A stretch of DNA of 6,401 bases, taken from Flavobacterium sp. Lineage in GTDB: Bacteria > Bacteroidota > Bacteroidia > Flavobacteriales > Flavobacteriaceae. A program made the translations under genes and the position numbers. Where the stretch lies: contig JAHEBK010000103.1 in assembly GCA_024642295.1 (NCBI GenBank), positions 1 through 6,401 on the forward strand. Direction: 5' to 3'. Shown in pieces: positions 6,021-6,401 of this stretch (positions are counted from its first letter, which is position 1; each line of letters opens with the position of its first letter). Under the pieces are notes generated by a model. That model was given only the letters and a program-made list of their open reading frames with translations. It had not been told where the DNA came from and made no database searches.

Positions 6021-6055
6021 AGTTATGAGTTAAAAGTTATAAGTTATAAGTTTTT
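6021..6055. repeat. Five tandem heptamers, AGTTATA type
   Basis: Five consecutive 7-bp units occur between porX and tsaE: AGTTATG, AGTTAAA, AGTTATA, AGTTATA, AGTTTTT. Similar runs are, from memory, common between genes in Flavobacterium-type genomes. They lie in the tsaE leader, ending 11 bp from its ATG. Confidence 0.7.
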
Positions 6056-6102
6056 GGAATGTATAATTACCTTCTTTAATTCCTTTTTTATAATTCATAA
6101 CT
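6021..6102. repeat. AT-rich inverted repeat bounding the porX-tsaE gap
   Basis: AGTTATGAGTTA (6021-6032) and TAATTCATAACT (6091-6102) are inverted copies at 11 of 12 positions, the outer 8 bp perfect. They enclose 58 bp that include most of the heptamer repeats. The right arm lies 8 bp from the porX stop codon. It may form a weak hairpin in a porX-tsaE transcript or be the remains of a small intergenic repeat element. Confidence 0.45.
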
Positions 6103-6110
6103 CAAAAAAA

Positions 6111-6401
6111 TTACTTAGGATTAAAAACCAAACAAGGGATAATCATTTCTTCTAATGAAATACCGCCATGTTGGTAGGTGTTTTTGTAATACCCCACATA
6201 ATGGTTGTAATTGTTTACATAGGCCAAGAACAAATCATTTTTAGCAAAAATATAAGAACTTGTCATATTTATGATAGGCAATCCGATTTTTTTAGGCTCT
6301 TTTACAGCATAAACATCTTTGCTTTCATAAGTAAGACTTCGACCGGTTTTGTATCTTAAATTCAAACTCGTGTTTTTGTCTCCTACCACTTTTGATGGAT
6401 T
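6111..6401 (-). CDS. porX: PorX C-terminus, type IX secretion response regulator (partial)
   Basis: The last 96 residues of a protein that runs off the right edge; the frame is open from 6401 to the TAA at 6111-6113. The sequence matches the C-terminal end of PorX, a CheY-like receiver fused to a PglZ/alkaline-phosphatase-superfamily domain. Recognisable parts are the NPSKVVGDKNTSLNLRYKTG stretch at the edge and YQHGGISLEEMIIP near the end, whose His is the expected zinc-coordinating residue of the PglZ domain. In Porphyromonas PorX works with the kinase PorY and the sigma factor SigP to control type IX secretion genes; the phosphatase-like domain has been reported to cleave oligonucleotides. 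The receiver domain and start lie outside the window. An in-frame GTG at 6387-6389 is internal, not a start. Confidence 0.88.
   Translation of the reverse strand, partial: NPSKVVGDKNTSLNLRYKTGRSLTYESKDVYAVKEPKKIGLPIINMTSSYIFAKNDLFLAYVNNYNHYVGYYKNTYQHGGISLEEMIIPCLVFNPK

Noticed and set aside
6168..6359. Plus-strand open frame inside the porX end
   Set aside because: It is antisense to conserved PorX C-terminal sequence.
1..6401. CRISPR arrays, tRNA or rRNA genes, insertion sequences, phage genes
   Set aside because: I saw no regularly spaced repeats, cloverleaf-type sequences, transposase motifs or attachment-site-like duplications on either strand.

Overview
The window looks like a piece of a Bacteroidota chromosome, most likely Flavobacteriaceae and close to Flavobacterium. 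It is AT-rich. No start codon has a Shine-Dalgarno sequence; the leaders are A/T-rich instead. Several upstream regions carry the Bacteroidota sigma-type -7 box TAnnTTTG. The right edge encodes the C-terminus of PorX, the type IX secretion regulator found in this phylum.

Layout. At the left edge is the 28-codon tail of an unidentified plus-strand gene (1-87), followed by a hairpin/U-tract terminator (96-126). Converging on it is mutS2 on the minus strand (227-2395), a MutS2 ATPase that ends after a KOW-like domain and has no Smr nuclease domain. An 84-bp divergent region (2396-2479) carries promoter-like boxes facing both ways and an imperfect palindrome overlapping both. From there a compact plus-strand operon runs: mntA (nucleotidyltransferase antitoxin, 2480-2770), hepT (HEPN RNase toxin, 2763-3125, overlapping by 8 nt) and ung (uracil-DNA glycosylase, 3130-3801, 4 nt after hepT). 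Converging on ung is a minus-strand group: a small membrane-anchored DUF4258-type protein (3840-4217, with its own promoter), an alanine dehydrogenase/transhydrogenase-family protein (4256-5461), tsaE (5603-6010) and the 3' end of porX (6111-6401).

Functionally this is mostly housekeeping: tRNA t6A modification (TsaE), base-excision repair (Ung), a MutS-family ATPase and secretion control (PorX). The accessory element is the MntA-HepT toxin-antitoxin pair, which is clearly AT-richer than ung and sits directly upstream of it, so ung probably depends on the toxin-antitoxin promoter. The most useful second looks are: (1) the 'alanine dehydrogenase' lacks the substrate lysine and catalytic histidine of true Ald enzymes; (2) MutS2 lacks Smr; (3) a candidate operator is shared by mutS2 and the toxin-antitoxin/ung operon; (4) the toxin-antitoxin pair and ung appear to share a transcript. 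I see no clearly new multi-gene system. The mutS2 / mntA-hepT-ung divergon is the closest candidate.
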